Positions 1-8,778 of a stretch of 32,292 nt of DNA are shown here, piece by piece. The DNA is taken from NCBI GenBank assembly GCA_003604995.1, contig QZJD01000053.1, positions 1-32,292 of the forward strand. Direction: 5' to 3'. Position 1 is the stretch's first letter; each line of letters starts with the position of its first letter. Origin of the DNA: Desulfobulbus sp. (GTDB lineage: Bacteria; Desulfobacterota; Desulfobulbia; Desulfobulbales; Desulfobulbaceae). A program made the position numbers and the translations under genes. Under the pieces are notes generated by a model that saw nothing but the letters and a program-made list of their open reading frames with translations, did not search any database and had not been told where the DNA came from.

Positions 1-99
1 GCGTGGTGGTGTCGGCCACGCGCAGGCGTACCCAGGGTACGTCGAGCATTGGCCGAACCCGCCACAACGCAGTAGATCGGACTTTTTGCGACGCCATCA
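1..99. repeat. Partial dispersed intergenic repeat at the left edge
   Basis: The stretch ends in GACTTTTTGCGACGCCATCA (80-99), preceded by a GC-rich body with CAGGCGTACCCAGGGTACGTCG. From memory, Geobacter, Pelobacter and Desulfuromonas genomes carry many intergenic elements bounded by inverted copies of TGATGGCTTCGTAAAAAGTC with a similar body, and this looks like one end of such an element; the other end lies outside the window. Read on the minus strand it gives a short open frame starting at 98 and running off the edge, which I take to be by chance. GCGTGG (1-6) can pair with CCACGC (16-21). The family assignment is recollection, not a search. Confidence 0.45.
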
Positions 100-127
100 T
101 TTTTGACTGGAAAAAAACAGGGATATT

Positions 128-157
128 AGGGTATTTATAGCACCGCCGATGTATAAT
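128..157 (+). promoter_or_regulatory. Possible sigma-70 promoter of the ppiD-like gene
   Basis: A perfect -10 box TATAAT lies at 152-157, 40 bases before the start codon, inside an AT-rich stretch. The matching -35 region near 128-134 (AGGGTAT) is poor, so an activator or an unusual -35 is possible. The ribosome site AAAGGAG precedes the ATG at 198. Confidence 0.4.
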
Positions 158-197
158 CGCTGATTTTCCCATTCTTGGATTAAAGGAGCAGAACCTC

Positions 198-2090
198 ATG
201 TTGAGTATATTGCGCAAGCGTGCCCAGTCCACCGTCATCCAGATCGTGGTCCTTATTATTGCCATCGTCTTTGTCTTCTGGGGGGTGGGGACCAACTTGG
301 GCGGCCGTCGCAATACTCTGGCCACGGTCAACGGCGAGGAAATTCCCTTTGACGCATTTCAACGCAATTACGACAATGCCGTGGATAATCTGCGGGTCCA
401 GTTCGGCGGTTCTATTCCCCCGGGGTTTCTGGAAGGGCTCGGCCTGAACCGGCAGGTCCTCAACCAGCTGATCCAGGCTGAAATCCTGCGCCAGGGAGGC
501 CGGGAAATGGGAATCATGGTCAGCAAACTGACCACCCAGGATGAAATCAAAGATATGAGCGTGTTTCAAACGAACGGCCAGTTCGATCTGAATCTGTACA
601 AGGCGGTTCTGGAGCAGAATCGGATGAACCCGACGTCCTTTGAAACCGGTCTGCAAAATGATCTGCTGGCCAGGCTGGTGAGCGAGGCCATTCAGGGCTT
701 TGCCGAGGTGCCGGACAGTCTGATTGCCTCACGGCATGATTACAGCAGGGAGCAGATCCGGCTCGTTTACAGCGCGGTGAAGAGCGAAGACCTGCGGGAC
801 GCGGTGGAGGTGAACGACAAGGATCTGGCGGCCTGGTATGAGCAGCGGAAGAATGACTATCTGCCGCCGCCCATGAGCAAGTTGCAGTATCTGTTTTTTA
901 AGTATGACGAGGATCTCGACCAGGTCACGGTCAGTGAAGAGGCTCTCAAGGCCAGGTATGAGGCGGAACGCGACAAATATTTTCAGCCTGAGCAGCGCCG
1001 GGCCCGGCATATCCTGCTGCGGGTGACGGAACAGGACGATGTCCAGACCAGGGCCGACAAAAAAAAGAAGGCGGAGGAGATCCTGGCCGAGGCCAGGGCG
1101 GGCAAGGATTTTGCGGAACTGGCCCGCCAACATTCCGAGGATTCTTCTGCTGAAAACGGCGGCGATCTTGGGTTCTTCAGCAAGGGCGCCATGGTCGAAT
1201 CCTTTGACAGCGCGGTATCCCAGCTGAAGCCTGGTGAAATCAGCCCGGTGGTGGAGACGGTCTTCGGCTATCATATCATCAAGCTTGAAGAGATCCGGGA
1301 GGCGACCACCCGTTCCTTCGAGCAGGTCAAGGAGGAGCTGGCCGACCAGATTCGGCGCCAGGATGGCAAGGGCCTGACGTTCAAGAGGGCCTCACAGGCC
1401 TATGAAGATATCTTCCGCGCCGGCAGCCTGGCCAGATATCAGGAGAGCCATCAGGAAGCGGTCAAGGAAACTGATTTTTTCAGCCGCAACGAACCGCCCG
1501 CGGAACCGGTTTCCGATCCGCAGTTTCTGCAGGCGGCTTTTTCCCTGAAAAAAGGGGAACTGAGTTCCATCATCGAGACCGGTAAAGGGTATGCCATCGT
1601 TTTCGTGAGCGACACCCAGGTTCCGGCCGCCCCGGAATTGAGCGAAGTGCGGCAACAGGTCGAAGCCGCTTTTCGGGTGGAAAAAAGCGTGGAGTTGGCA
1701 AAGGCGAGGGCGGAAACATTGTTGAAGGAGGCGCGGGACAAGAAAAGTTTGCGCGAGGCCGCCCCGAAGGAGATAGCGGTTCAGGAATCAGGGGCGATCC
1801 TTCGCTCCAATCCGGCCAGCAGCGGTGAGGTGCCCGCTCAGGTGGTGCAGCAGGCCTTTGGCCTGACCATGAAAGAACCGCTGCCCGCGGAACCGGTGGC
1901 CATCGGTGATACCTTTTATGTGTTTCAGCTCCTGGAGAAAAGTCTTGCGGAGAAGTCCCTGGACGACAAGGAAAAAGATCAGCTCCGTCAGCAGTTGCTG
2001 GCCGCCGCGGAAAACGACCTGATGGCCGACTGGCTGACCTGGATGCAGAGTCGAGCCGAAATCTGGGTCAACGAAGATCTGCTGAAATAG
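198..2090 (+). CDS. ppiD: PpiD/SurA-like membrane-anchored peptidyl-prolyl isomerase
   Basis: This is probably a periplasmic folding factor of the PpiD type, held in the inner membrane, that helps newly exported envelope proteins fold. A single uncleaved transmembrane helix spans about residues 13-33 after a short basic N-terminus. A SurA-N/PpiD-like chaperone region follows. A parvulin (PpiC-type rotamase) domain spans about residues 266-363, with the family's ARHILL start (His271), a GGDLGFF turn and the closing FGYHIIKL (His359). The C-terminal half is a second chaperone-like region, as in PpiD. At 630 residues it is close to E. coli PpiD (623). The start is supported by AAAGGAG just upstream. 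It appears to be a single-gene unit, followed by a 52-base palindrome. Family assignment is firm; the exact orthology (PpiD or SurA-like) is less so. Confidence 0.85.
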   Translation: MLSILRKRAQSTVIQIVVLIIAIVFVFWGVGTNLGGRRNTLATVNGEEIPFDAFQRNYDNAVDNLRVQFGGSIPPGFLEGLGLNRQVLNQLIQAEILRQGGREMGIMVSKLTTQDEIKDMSVFQTNGQFDLNLYKAVLEQNRMNPTSFETGLQNDLLARLVSEAIQGFAEVPDSLIASRHDYSREQIRLVYSAVKSEDLRDAVEVNDKDLAAWYEQRKNDYLPPPMSKLQYLFFKYDEDLDQVTVSEEALKARYEAERDKYFQPEQRRARHILLRVTEQDDVQTRADKKKKAEEILAEARAGKDFAELARQHSEDSSAENGGDLGFFSKGAMVESFDSAVSQLKPGEISPVVETVFGYHIIKLEEIREATTRSFEQVKEELADQIRRQDGKGLTFKRASQAYEDIFRAGSLARYQESHQEAVKETDFFSRNEPPAEPVSDPQFLQAAFSLKKGELSSIIETGKGYAIVFVSDTQVPAAPELSEVRQQVEAAFRVEKSVELAKARAETLLKEARDKKSLREAAPKEIAVQESGAILRSNPASSGEVPAQVVQQAFGLTMKEPLPAEPVAIGDTFYVFQLLEKSLAEKSLDDKEKDQLRQQLLAAAENDLMADWLTWMQSRAEIWVNEDLLK

Positions 2091-2570
2091 CGGGTGCCGG
2101 ATATCTGCACCGGCATCCTTGTCGGGAAGCGTCCTTTCAGGGGGCGGACCGCGGTCCGCCCCCTGAAAGGACGCTTCTGTTTTACGGAATGGGGCACGGG
2201 CCTTCCTCCGGCCGGTAAGCCGGGGGCGGCCCTTTCCGCCTGACCCTCCGGCCCGGCCGACCCGAAACCTTCATGCTTTTTATGTTCAAGAAACCAGTCG
2301 TTCATGGTACTATGCTTCCCTGTTGATTTTTTTCGGGGGCAGCAGTTGCCGGTCCCGCAAGACTGCGGTACTCAACCCGGCAACCGATGTAACGTGTTGC
2401 ATTCTGAGTGGCGGATGGTCGGTGCTTTATGTTGTTGCGACCTGGCCGTGGTTGATGACCCCGCTATACGTCAAATTACCGGTGGGCGCAGCGGGGCATT
2501 CACGATGCATCCGAATGCCCCGACCTGGGAATCGTTTTTCGCCTGATTCCGACATTTTTTTAAGGATTTC
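2091..2570 (+). other. 480-base gene-free region with nested hairpins before the SNF2 gene
   Basis: I see no credible gene here; the short open frames lack ribosome sites and family features. Besides the palindrome at 2126-2177 it holds a nested stem, GTTGCCGG (2345-2352) with CCGGCAAC (2377-2384), enclosing CCGCA (2355-2359) with TGCGG (2364-2368). A perfect 9-bp stem GGGGCATTC (2493-2501) with GAATGCCCC (2513-2521) follows. This may be a structured leader of the SNF2 transcript. I could not match it to a riboswitch family. No convincing promoter was found. Confidence 0.4.
2126..2177 (+). terminator. 52-base perfect palindrome after the ppiD-like gene
   Basis: Two 25-base arms (2126-2150 and 2153-2177) are exact reverse complements around a central GC, so all 52 bases form one palindrome with no loop. 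It begins 35 bases after the stop codon and is followed by TGTTTTA, a weak U-tract. It probably acts as a transcription terminator or an mRNA 3'-end shield. A smaller hairpin (TGCCGG with CCGGCA, about 2095-2116) lies just before it. The length and perfection are well beyond an ordinary intrinsic terminator. Confidence 0.6.
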
Positions 2571-5500
2571 ATGACCGCGGATCACCAACAGCATAACCTG
2601 GCGGATTTTGCTGCCCTTCCTCCCCTGGAGCAGGCCATTCTCCTTCTCGTCTCGGTTATCTACGAACCCGTTGCCGGTACCTTTCTTTCGCCCTGCCTGG
2701 TCCGGGCGGATTTCGGCGAACTCGGGACGTTCCGGCCGACCCGTGAAGCCCTGGAGGCGGCGTTGACCCGGTTGCGGGCCGGCAATTTCCTGAACGAAAA
2801 AAACCGGATCCCGCAGCCACTCGTGGAGTTTATCGCCCGGGAAGCGGTGCGCAGAGGGATCTTTTCCCAGTTGGCCGCCCTGGTGGAGAAAGTGGCTCCG
2901 GTTTCCTATCAGGCCGGCAAATGGTCAACTCGTTGCAGGCGAGCCATGCGGCAGTTCCGCATCGGGGTTTACGAAAGCGATTTTGAGAAAATCGATGAGG
3001 CCAAGTCCTTTTTCGATGAGAACTGCCGGCAACGGATGGGGGGGAAAGTCCCGGCAATCCCGGTTGTCGCGGAAGCATTTGCGCCGGAGTGGTTCGGGAC
3101 CCTGCCCGGTTCCTTGCAGTTTTATCTGCTGGAACAGGTTCTGCGCTACAGCATGGATCAGCTCCAGCACTATCCTTCCGTCCTTGCCTATCTCGGGGAT
3201 GAAGGGGCGCTGACCATCGGTCCCGATGAGCAGGTGCCGTTTCATCGGTTGCTGGCCGGCTACTCTCTCCTGCAGGGGCGCTTTGCCGACCTGGAGGATC
3301 TGCTCGCCAGGCATGCCGATTCCTTCAGGGCCTCGGGTTTTGCCGGAACATTGGCCTTCCTGCGCGGCGATACGGAGCGGGCCCATCTTCTGTTCAGCGA
3401 GGATCTGCGCCAGCTCCATGCGTTTTCAGGTGATCGGTCCGCCTTTTTTTTCGGCCTGCCGGGCCTGTTCTGTGTGCTTGCCCTGCTGGACAGGAATCAG
3501 GTCGGCGACCGCCTGCTGATCAAACAGTACATCGCCATTGCCCTGGCTCGCTATCAAGGCTGCCCGGAAGAGGTTCCCTACCTGTTCATCGATGCCCTGG
3601 TCGGCTCCCTGGACGGCTCCCTGCCGGATATGAAGGCGCTCACCGAACAGCTCCGGGCGGACGAAAGCAGTCTGACCCGATTTGTCTCGGGACTCTGTCT
3701 CTGCTGGATGGGCGTGGAAGTTCCCGAAGATTTCAGGAGATCTCTGGTTTCCGTCTACGAGCGAGCTGCCGACCAGGGCTTTGCCTGGCTGGCAATGGAG
3801 TCGGCTTTTCTTCTCAATGAACTTGTCCCGGAAAATCAGGAGGACGGCTATGGCCGGGCGGCGGCTGAATTGCGTTCCCGACTCGGCTGTCGTTCCGTGG
3901 TCAATATCATCGCCACGGAACGTTCCTGGAAACACAGCCTGCAGGAGCTGATCAGTCTGTCCAGCGCGGTCCGCGAGCAGGAGCAGACCACCCGGCTGGT
4001 ATGGCTGGTGAACTATGCCAAGGGTCGTCTCTCCTTTCAGCCCAGGGAACAGAAGCGCAAGGCAGACGGAACCTGGAGTAAAGGTCGCTCCATATCCTTG
4101 AATCGTCTTCTGGAACAGCGGGACCTTGACTTTCTCACCGTCCAGGACCGGCGGATCTGTGCATCCCTCCATCTCCTGCATGAGGAATCTCCGGGCAAAA
4201 GCGGCGGATACGGCTTTGATCCGGAAATAGCCCTGCCGGCCCTCATCGGTCATCCCCTTGTTTTTCTGGAAAAATCACCACAGACCCCGGTGGAGATCGT
4301 GGCCGGTGAGCCGGAACTGCTCGTGGAGCAGCAGGGCGAGTATCTGTTCATCCATTTTACCCAGGACATCGGCGAGGGTAAGGTGGTGGTCTGGCAGGAG
4401 ACTCTGACCAGGTTCAAGGTGATCCAGATCGACGACAATCATCGCCGCATAGCCGGGATCACCGGGCGCAAGGGATTGCGGGTGCCGGTCACCGCCAGCA
4501 GCCAGGTCCTGGAGGCCATCGGCCGTCTCGGCTCGCTGATGACCGTTCATTCGTCGGTGGGTGTCGATATCGGCAGCCAGAACGTGGAGGCGGTGGAGGC
4601 CGATCCCACCATCCATCTGCACTTCATCCCGTACGGCAGCGGTTTTCGCCTGGAGATGTTCGTCAAGCCTTTCGCGGTCGGCGGCCCCTATCTGAAACCC
4701 GGTGCCGGCGTGGCCAATCTGCTCGCCGATGTCAACGGCCGGCGTCTGCAGACCCGGCGCAATTTGCGCCTGGAAGAGGAAAAGGCCCGGGAGATCGAGG
4801 AGGGCTGCCCCATCCTCGACCTGGCCATTGATCTCGAAGAGGGCAATGTGCGGGAGTGGCACCTGCTCGATCCGGAGGAATGCCTCCAGGCCCTGTTGGA
4901 GTTGGAAGAGGTGCGGGACAAGGTGGTGCTGGAATGGCCCGAGGGCGGCAAGCTCTCGGTGCGTCGGCAGGCCGGGGTCAATCAGCTTAATCTCAATATC
5001 CGCACCAGCCAGCAGGACTGGTTCGGAGTCAGCGGCGGCCTGGTGCTCGACCAGGATGAGGTCATCGAGCTGAAAAGCCTGCTGGACAGCGTGAAGTTTT
5101 CCCGCAGCCGCTTCATTCCCATCGGCGACAGCCAGTTTATCGCCCTGACCCAGGAGTTCCGCAAGCGCCTGGAGGAATTAATGCTTCTCTCGGAGAGCAG
5201 GGATGGCGGCGAGGGTGATGAGGTGTTCATTCATCCCCTGGCCGCGCTTGCCCTGGATGATCTGACCCGGGAGGCGAAGACCAGCGCCGATGAAGGCTGG
5301 CAGAGGCAGCTGCGCCTTGTCCAGGAGGCCCAGTCCCTGACCCCGGAGGTGCCCTCCACCCTGCAGGCCGAGCTGCGTGATTACCAGGCCGAGGGGTTTG
5401 TCTGGATGGCGCGTCTTGCTCATCTAGGGGTCGGCGCCTGCCTGGCTGACGACATGGGATTGGGCAAAACCCTTCAATCCCTGGCGGCAATCCTGTATCT

Positions 5501-6740
5501 GGCAAAAGCAGGGCCCACCCTGGTGGTGGCGCCGACCTCGGTATGCATGAATTGGGAACAGGAAATCATCCGCTTCGCGCCCACCCTCAACATCCATTTT
5601 TTCAGCGGCGCGGAGCGCAAGGACCTGGTATCCGGTCTCGGCAAGTTCGACATCCTGATCACCAGCTACACCCTTCTCCAGCAGGAAATCAAGCTGCTGG
5701 AAACCGTGGAGTGGCAGAGCATCGTCCTTGACGAGGCCCAGGCCATCAAGAACGCCGGCACCAAGCGGTCCCGGGCGGCCATGCGCCTCAAGGGCCGGTT
5801 CCGTCTGATCACCACCGGTACGCCCATCGAGAACCATCTGGGTGAACTGTGGAATCTGTTCCGCTTCATTAACCCGGGTTTGCTCGGGTCCTACAAGCAG
5901 TTCAACGCCCGCTTCGGCATTCCCATTGAAAAGCATCAGGATCGCGATGCCCGGCGCAAGCTGAAAAAGCTCATCCGGCCCTTTATGCTGCGCCGGATCA
6001 AGGCGCAGGTCCTGGATGAGCTGCCGCCCCGCACCGAAGTCTCCCTGCGGGTGGAGATGAAGCCGGAGGAAATGCATTTCTACGAGGCCCTCCGCCAGCA
6101 GGCTCTGGAAAACATCGAGGGCAGCGCGGAGAAGACCGGCCGCCACTTGCAGATCCTTGCGGAGATCATGAAGCTGCGCCGTGCCTGCTGCAATCCCCGG
6201 CTGGTTTCTCCGGATATCGACATCTCATCCACCAAGATGGAGGTCTTTGCCGCGGTGGTGGATGAACTTTTGGGCAGCAGGCATAAGGCACTTGTTTTCA
6301 GTCAGTTTACCGGACATCTGGCCCTGATCAGGGAATACCTCGACGAGAAGAAGATTTCCTATAAATATCTGGACGGCACGACCCCCACCCGGGAACGGCA
6401 GCGCCAGGTGGAATCTTTCCAGGAGGGGGAGGGCGATCTGTTTTTGATCAGCCTGAAGGCCGGCGGACTTGGTCTTAACCTGACCGCGGCCGATTACGTC
6501 ATCCACATGGACCCCTGGTGGAATCCGGCGGTGGAAGACCAGGCGGCGGACCGGGCGCATCGCATCGGCCAGAAACGGCCGGTGACGGTCTACCGGCTGG
6601 TCACCGCCAACACCATTGAGGAAAAGATCGTCAAGCTGCACCAGGAGAAAAGGGACCTGGCCAACTCGTTGCTCGAGGGCTCCGACGTCAGCGCGCGGAT
6701 CAGCGCCGACGAGCTGCTGGCCCTGATCCGGGAAAAATGA
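2571..6740 (+). CDS. SNF2-family DNA translocase (Swi2/Snf2 ATPase)
   Basis: A large ATPase of the Swi2/Snf2 group (helicase superfamily 2), expected to use ATP to move along duplex DNA and displace or remodel bound proteins. The motor fills the last third: DDMGLGKT (Walker A, about residues 957-966), DEAQ (motif II, about 1053), TTGTPIENHLGELW (motif III), and the second lobe with VFSQFTGHL (about 1243), SLKAGGLGLNLT and DRAHRIGQ (motif VI, about 1327). Residues 1 to about 900 have no domain I can name; the first 450 are helical and could form repeats, and the region before the motor resembles the uncharacterised N-terminal part of other long bacterial SNF2 proteins. At 1389 residues it is longer than RapA (968). 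The ATG follows TAAGGATTTC. hisD starts 24 bases later, which suggests co-transcription. Confidence 0.9.
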   Translation: MTADHQQHNLADFAALPPLEQAILLLVSVIYEPVAGTFLSPCLVRADFGELGTFRPTREALEAALTRLRAGNFLNEKNRIPQPLVEFIAREAVRRGIFSQLAALVEKVAPVSYQAGKWSTRCRRAMRQFRIGVYESDFEKIDEAKSFFDENCRQRMGGKVPAIPVVAEAFAPEWFGTLPGSLQFYLLEQVLRYSMDQLQHYPSVLAYLGDEGALTIGPDEQVPFHRLLAGYSLLQGRFADLEDLLARHADSFRASGFAGTLAFLRGDTERAHLLFSEDLRQLHAFSGDRSAFFFGLPGLFCVLALLDRNQVGDRLLIKQYIAIALARYQGCPEEVPYLFIDALVGSLDGSLPDMKALTEQLRADESSLTRFVSGLCLCWMGVEVPEDFRRSLVSVYERAADQGFAWLAMESAFLLNELVPENQEDGYGRAAAELRSRLGCRSVVNIIATERSWKHSLQELISLSSAVREQEQTTRLVWLVNYAKGRLSFQPREQKRKADGTWSKGRSISLNRLLEQRDLDFLTVQDRRICASLHLLHEESPGKSGGYGFDPEIALPALIGHPLVFLEKSPQTPVEIVAGEPELLVEQQGEYLFIHFTQDIGEGKVVVWQETLTRFKVIQIDDNHRRIAGITGRKGLRVPVTASSQVLEAIGRLGSLMTVHSSVGVDIGSQNVEAVEADPTIHLHFIPYGSGFRLEMFVKPFAVGGPYLKPGAGVANLLADVNGRRLQTRRNLRLEEEKAREIEEGCPILDLAIDLEEGNVREWHLLDPEECLQALLELEEVRDKVVLEWPEGGKLSVRRQAGVNQLNLNIRTSQQDWFGVSGGLVLDQDEVIELKSLLDSVKFSRSRFIPIGDSQFIALTQEFRKRLEELMLLSESRDGGEGDEVFIHPLAALALDDLTREAKTSADEGWQRQLRLVQEAQSLTPEVPSTLQAELRDYQAEGFVWMARLAHLGVGACLADDMGLGKTLQSLAAILYLAKAGPTLVVAPTSVCMNWEQEIIRFAPTLNIHFFSGAERKDLVSGLGKFDILITSYTLLQQEIKLLETVEWQSIVLDEAQAIKNAGTKRSRAAMRLKGRFRLITTGTPIENHLGELWNLFRFINPGLLGSYKQFNARFGIPIEKHQDRDARRKLKKLIRPFMLRRIKAQVLDELPPRTEVSLRVEMKPEEMHFYEALRQQALENIEGSAEKTGRHLQILAEIMKLRRACCNPRLVSPDIDISSTKMEVFAAVVDELLGSRHKALVFSQFTGHLALIREYLDEKKISYKYLDGTTPTRERQRQVESFQEGEGDLFLISLKAGGLGLNLTAADYVIHMDPWWNPAVEDQAADRAHRIGQKRPVTVYRLVTANTIEEKIVKLHQEKRDLANSLLEGSDVSARISADELLALIREK

Positions 6741-6764
6741 TGACTTGGTAATTGAGGACAGGAG

Positions 6765-8084
6765 ATGACCATTCGAACGCTAAGGGTTGAAACGGAACAG
6801 GGACGGCAGTTCGTCGGCGATCTGCGAAACAGGTTCAGCTTCGGAGACGGAGGTTGCCGCGACAGCGTGGCGACGATCATCGAGGAGGTGAAAACGCGGG
6901 GCGACGAGGCTGTGGTTGATTACACCCGCAAGTTCGACGCGCCGATAATGACCGTCGCCGGGTTGCGGGTAAGCGACGAGGAGATCGAGACGGCCGTCCG
7001 GGAAGTGGAGGAGTCGTTTCTGGCTACCCTTCGCCTGGCCGCGGAGCGGATCAGATGTTTCCATGAACGGGAGATGGAGGATTCCTGGCTGCTGACCCGG
7101 GACGACGGTACGGTGACCGGTCGCCTGGTCCGGCCGGTGGATTCCGCGGGACTGTACGTGCCCGGTGGGCAGGGCGGTTCCACGCCTCTGGTTTCTTCGG
7201 TGTTGATGAACGGCATCCCGGCCCTCATCGCCGGAGTGGGGCGGCGGGTGATGGTGACCCCGCCCGATGCCCAGGGCCGGATCAATCCGGCGCTCCTGGT
7301 CGCGGCGCGAGAAGTCGGGATTACGGAAATTTACAAATGCGGTTCTGCCTGGGCCATCGCCGCCCTGGCCTACGGCACCGCGACCATTCCGGCGGTGGAC
7401 GTGATCGTCGGCCCCGGCAACCAGTATGTGGCCGAAGCCAAGCACCAGGTCATGGGCCGGGTGCGCATCGATATGATCGCCGGTCCCAGTGAGGTGCTGA
7501 TCGTCGCCGACGAAGAGGCCGACCCGGCGTTCATCGCCGCTGACCTGCTGGCCCAGGCCGAGCATGACCCGCAGGCCCTGGCCCTGCTCCTCACGACGAG
7601 CGAAGAGGTGGCGGCGCGCACCGTGGCGCAGCTTGAGCGGCAACTTCCTCGCCTGAGCCGTCAGGAGGTGGCCCGCCGGTCTCTTTTCGAGCGGGGAGCG
7701 ATTCTCCTGGTCACTGACCTGGAGGAGGCAATGCATGTTGCCAATGAGATCGCCATCGAGCACCTGGAACTGCAAGTGCGGGATCCCTGGCAATGGCTGC
7801 CCCGGGTGCGGCATGCCGGGGCCGTGTTCCTGGGCGGCTTCACCCCGGAGGCGGCCGGCGACTATGTGGCAGGACCCAACCACGTTCTGCCCACCATGGG
7901 CACGGCCCGTATCGCCTCGGCCCTGGGCGTGGAGACCTTTCTCAAGAAGAGTTCCATCATCTCCTATTCCAGGGAAGCCCTGTTCAACGATGCCGACCAT
8001 ATCCGCCTGTTGGCCAGGCTGGAGGGGCTGACCGCCCATGAGCGGTCGGTAACGGTGCGGGTGGAACAGGCGGCAAGGTCCTGA
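6765..8084 (+). CDS. hisD: Histidinol dehydrogenase
   Basis: This enzyme catalyses the last two steps of histidine synthesis, oxidising L-histidinol to L-histidine with two NAD+ in the cytoplasm. The 439 residues match the family's usual length of about 430-440. Expected zinc and catalytic residues are visible by analogy with E. coli HisD: Gln264 and His267 in AQAEHDPQA, Asp366 in DYVAGPNH and His425 in LTAHERS. The family signature around [15 protein letters not shown] is also present. A good ribosome site (AGGAG) lies 6 bases before the ATG. No other his gene is in the window, so hisD is detached from any his operon here. It sits between the SNF2 gene and rsmG and is probably read together with them. 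Confidence 0.97.
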   Translation: MTIRTLRVETEQGRQFVGDLRNRFSFGDGGCRDSVATIIEEVKTRGDEAVVDYTRKFDAPIMTVAGLRVSDEEIETAVREVEESFLATLRLAAERIRCFHEREMEDSWLLTRDDGTVTGRLVRPVDSAGLYVPGGQGGSTPLVSSVLMNGIPALIAGVGRRVMVTPPDAQGRINPALLVAAREVGITEIYKCGSAWAIAALAYGTATIPAVDVIVGPGNQYVAEAKHQVMGRVRIDMIAGPSEVLIVADEEADPAFIAADLLAQAEHDPQALALLLTTSEEVAARTVAQLERQLPRLSRQEVARRSLFERGAILLVTDLEEAMHVANEIAIEHLELQVRDPWQWLPRVRHAGAVFLGGFTPEAAGDYVAGPNHVLPTMGTARIASALGVETFLKKSSIISYSREALFNDADHIRLLARLEGLTAHERSVTVRVEQAARS

Positions 8085-8087
8085 GCC

Positions 8088-8756
8088 GTGGTCAGTGCCA
8101 TGGAACAGGAAGCGGAGCGGCTGCTCCGCCTGGGACTGCAACGGCAGTTGCTCCAGCTGCCGGACGGGGCGCTCGGTCATCTTCTCACCTACTGCCTGGA
8201 GTTGGAGAAATGGAACCGCAAGGTCAACCTCCTGGCCAAGGATACCCCGCTCTCCGATATCGTTGACAAGCATTTCCTTGATTCCCTGACTCTGGTTCCG
8301 CTTCTGGACCGGTTGCTGCCGGAAGGGGGGAGGCTGCTGGATGTGGGCAGCGGCGCCGGCTTTCCCGGCCTGGCGGTGAAAATCGCCCGGCCTGCCTGGA
8401 CGGTGACCCTGCTCGAACCTCGCGAGCGGCGGGGGATCTTCCTGCGCCACGTCATCCGAACGCTTAACCTTTCGCAGGTTCGTGTCGAACCCTCCCGTAT
8501 CGAGGAGGGACGGCTGGCACCGGAGTATCAGGTCGTCACCGGACGGGCGGTGGCCGAGGTTCCTTCTTTCCTGGCCATGGTCGAGGGGGTGGCCGCGCCG
8601 AATACCCATGTGGTGTGCATGCAGGGGGAGGAGGGTCGGCAGGAGCTGGTTACCGGCGACCGGGTCGGCGCCTTTGTCTGTATCGGGGTGGAGGAGACCA
8701 GGCTGCCGATCAGCGGTGCCCGTCGCTTTCTTCTGCTGTTTCGCCGGAACCTCTGA
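8088..8756 (+). CDS. rsmG: 16S rRNA (guanine-527-N7)-methyltransferase RsmG
   Basis: RsmG (GidB) places an N7-methyl group on G527 of 16S rRNA, using S-adenosylmethionine; its loss gives low-level streptomycin resistance in several bacteria. The SAM-binding loop LDVGSGAGFPG is at about residues 84-94, preceded by the family's WNRKVNLLAK segment and DSL box, and followed by RAVAEVPSF. The length of 222 residues is typical (about 205-240). The start chosen is GTG at 8088, three bases after the hisD stop; an ATG at 8100 would remove only four residues and cannot be excluded. The tight spacing implies coupling to hisD. The gene ends 22 bases from the end of the convergent kinase gene, with no obvious terminator between them. 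Confidence 0.95.
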   Translation: MVSAMEQEAERLLRLGLQRQLLQLPDGALGHLLTYCLELEKWNRKVNLLAKDTPLSDIVDKHFLDSLTLVPLLDRLLPEGGRLLDVGSGAGFPGLAVKIARPAWTVTLLEPRERRGIFLRHVIRTLNLSQVRVEPSRIEEGRLAPEYQVVTGRAVAEVPSFLAMVEGVAAPNTHVVCMQGEEGRQELVTGDRVGAFVCIGVEETRLPISGARRFLLLFRRNL

Positions 8757-8778
8757 TTCCCGCAAGGTACGCAAGGTC

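Noticed and set aside
2304-2574. Open frames of about 80 codons between the ppiD-like gene and the SNF2 gene.
   Set aside because: No ribosome site, no recognisable domain, and they cross predicted stem-loops; they look like chance frames in GC-rich DNA.
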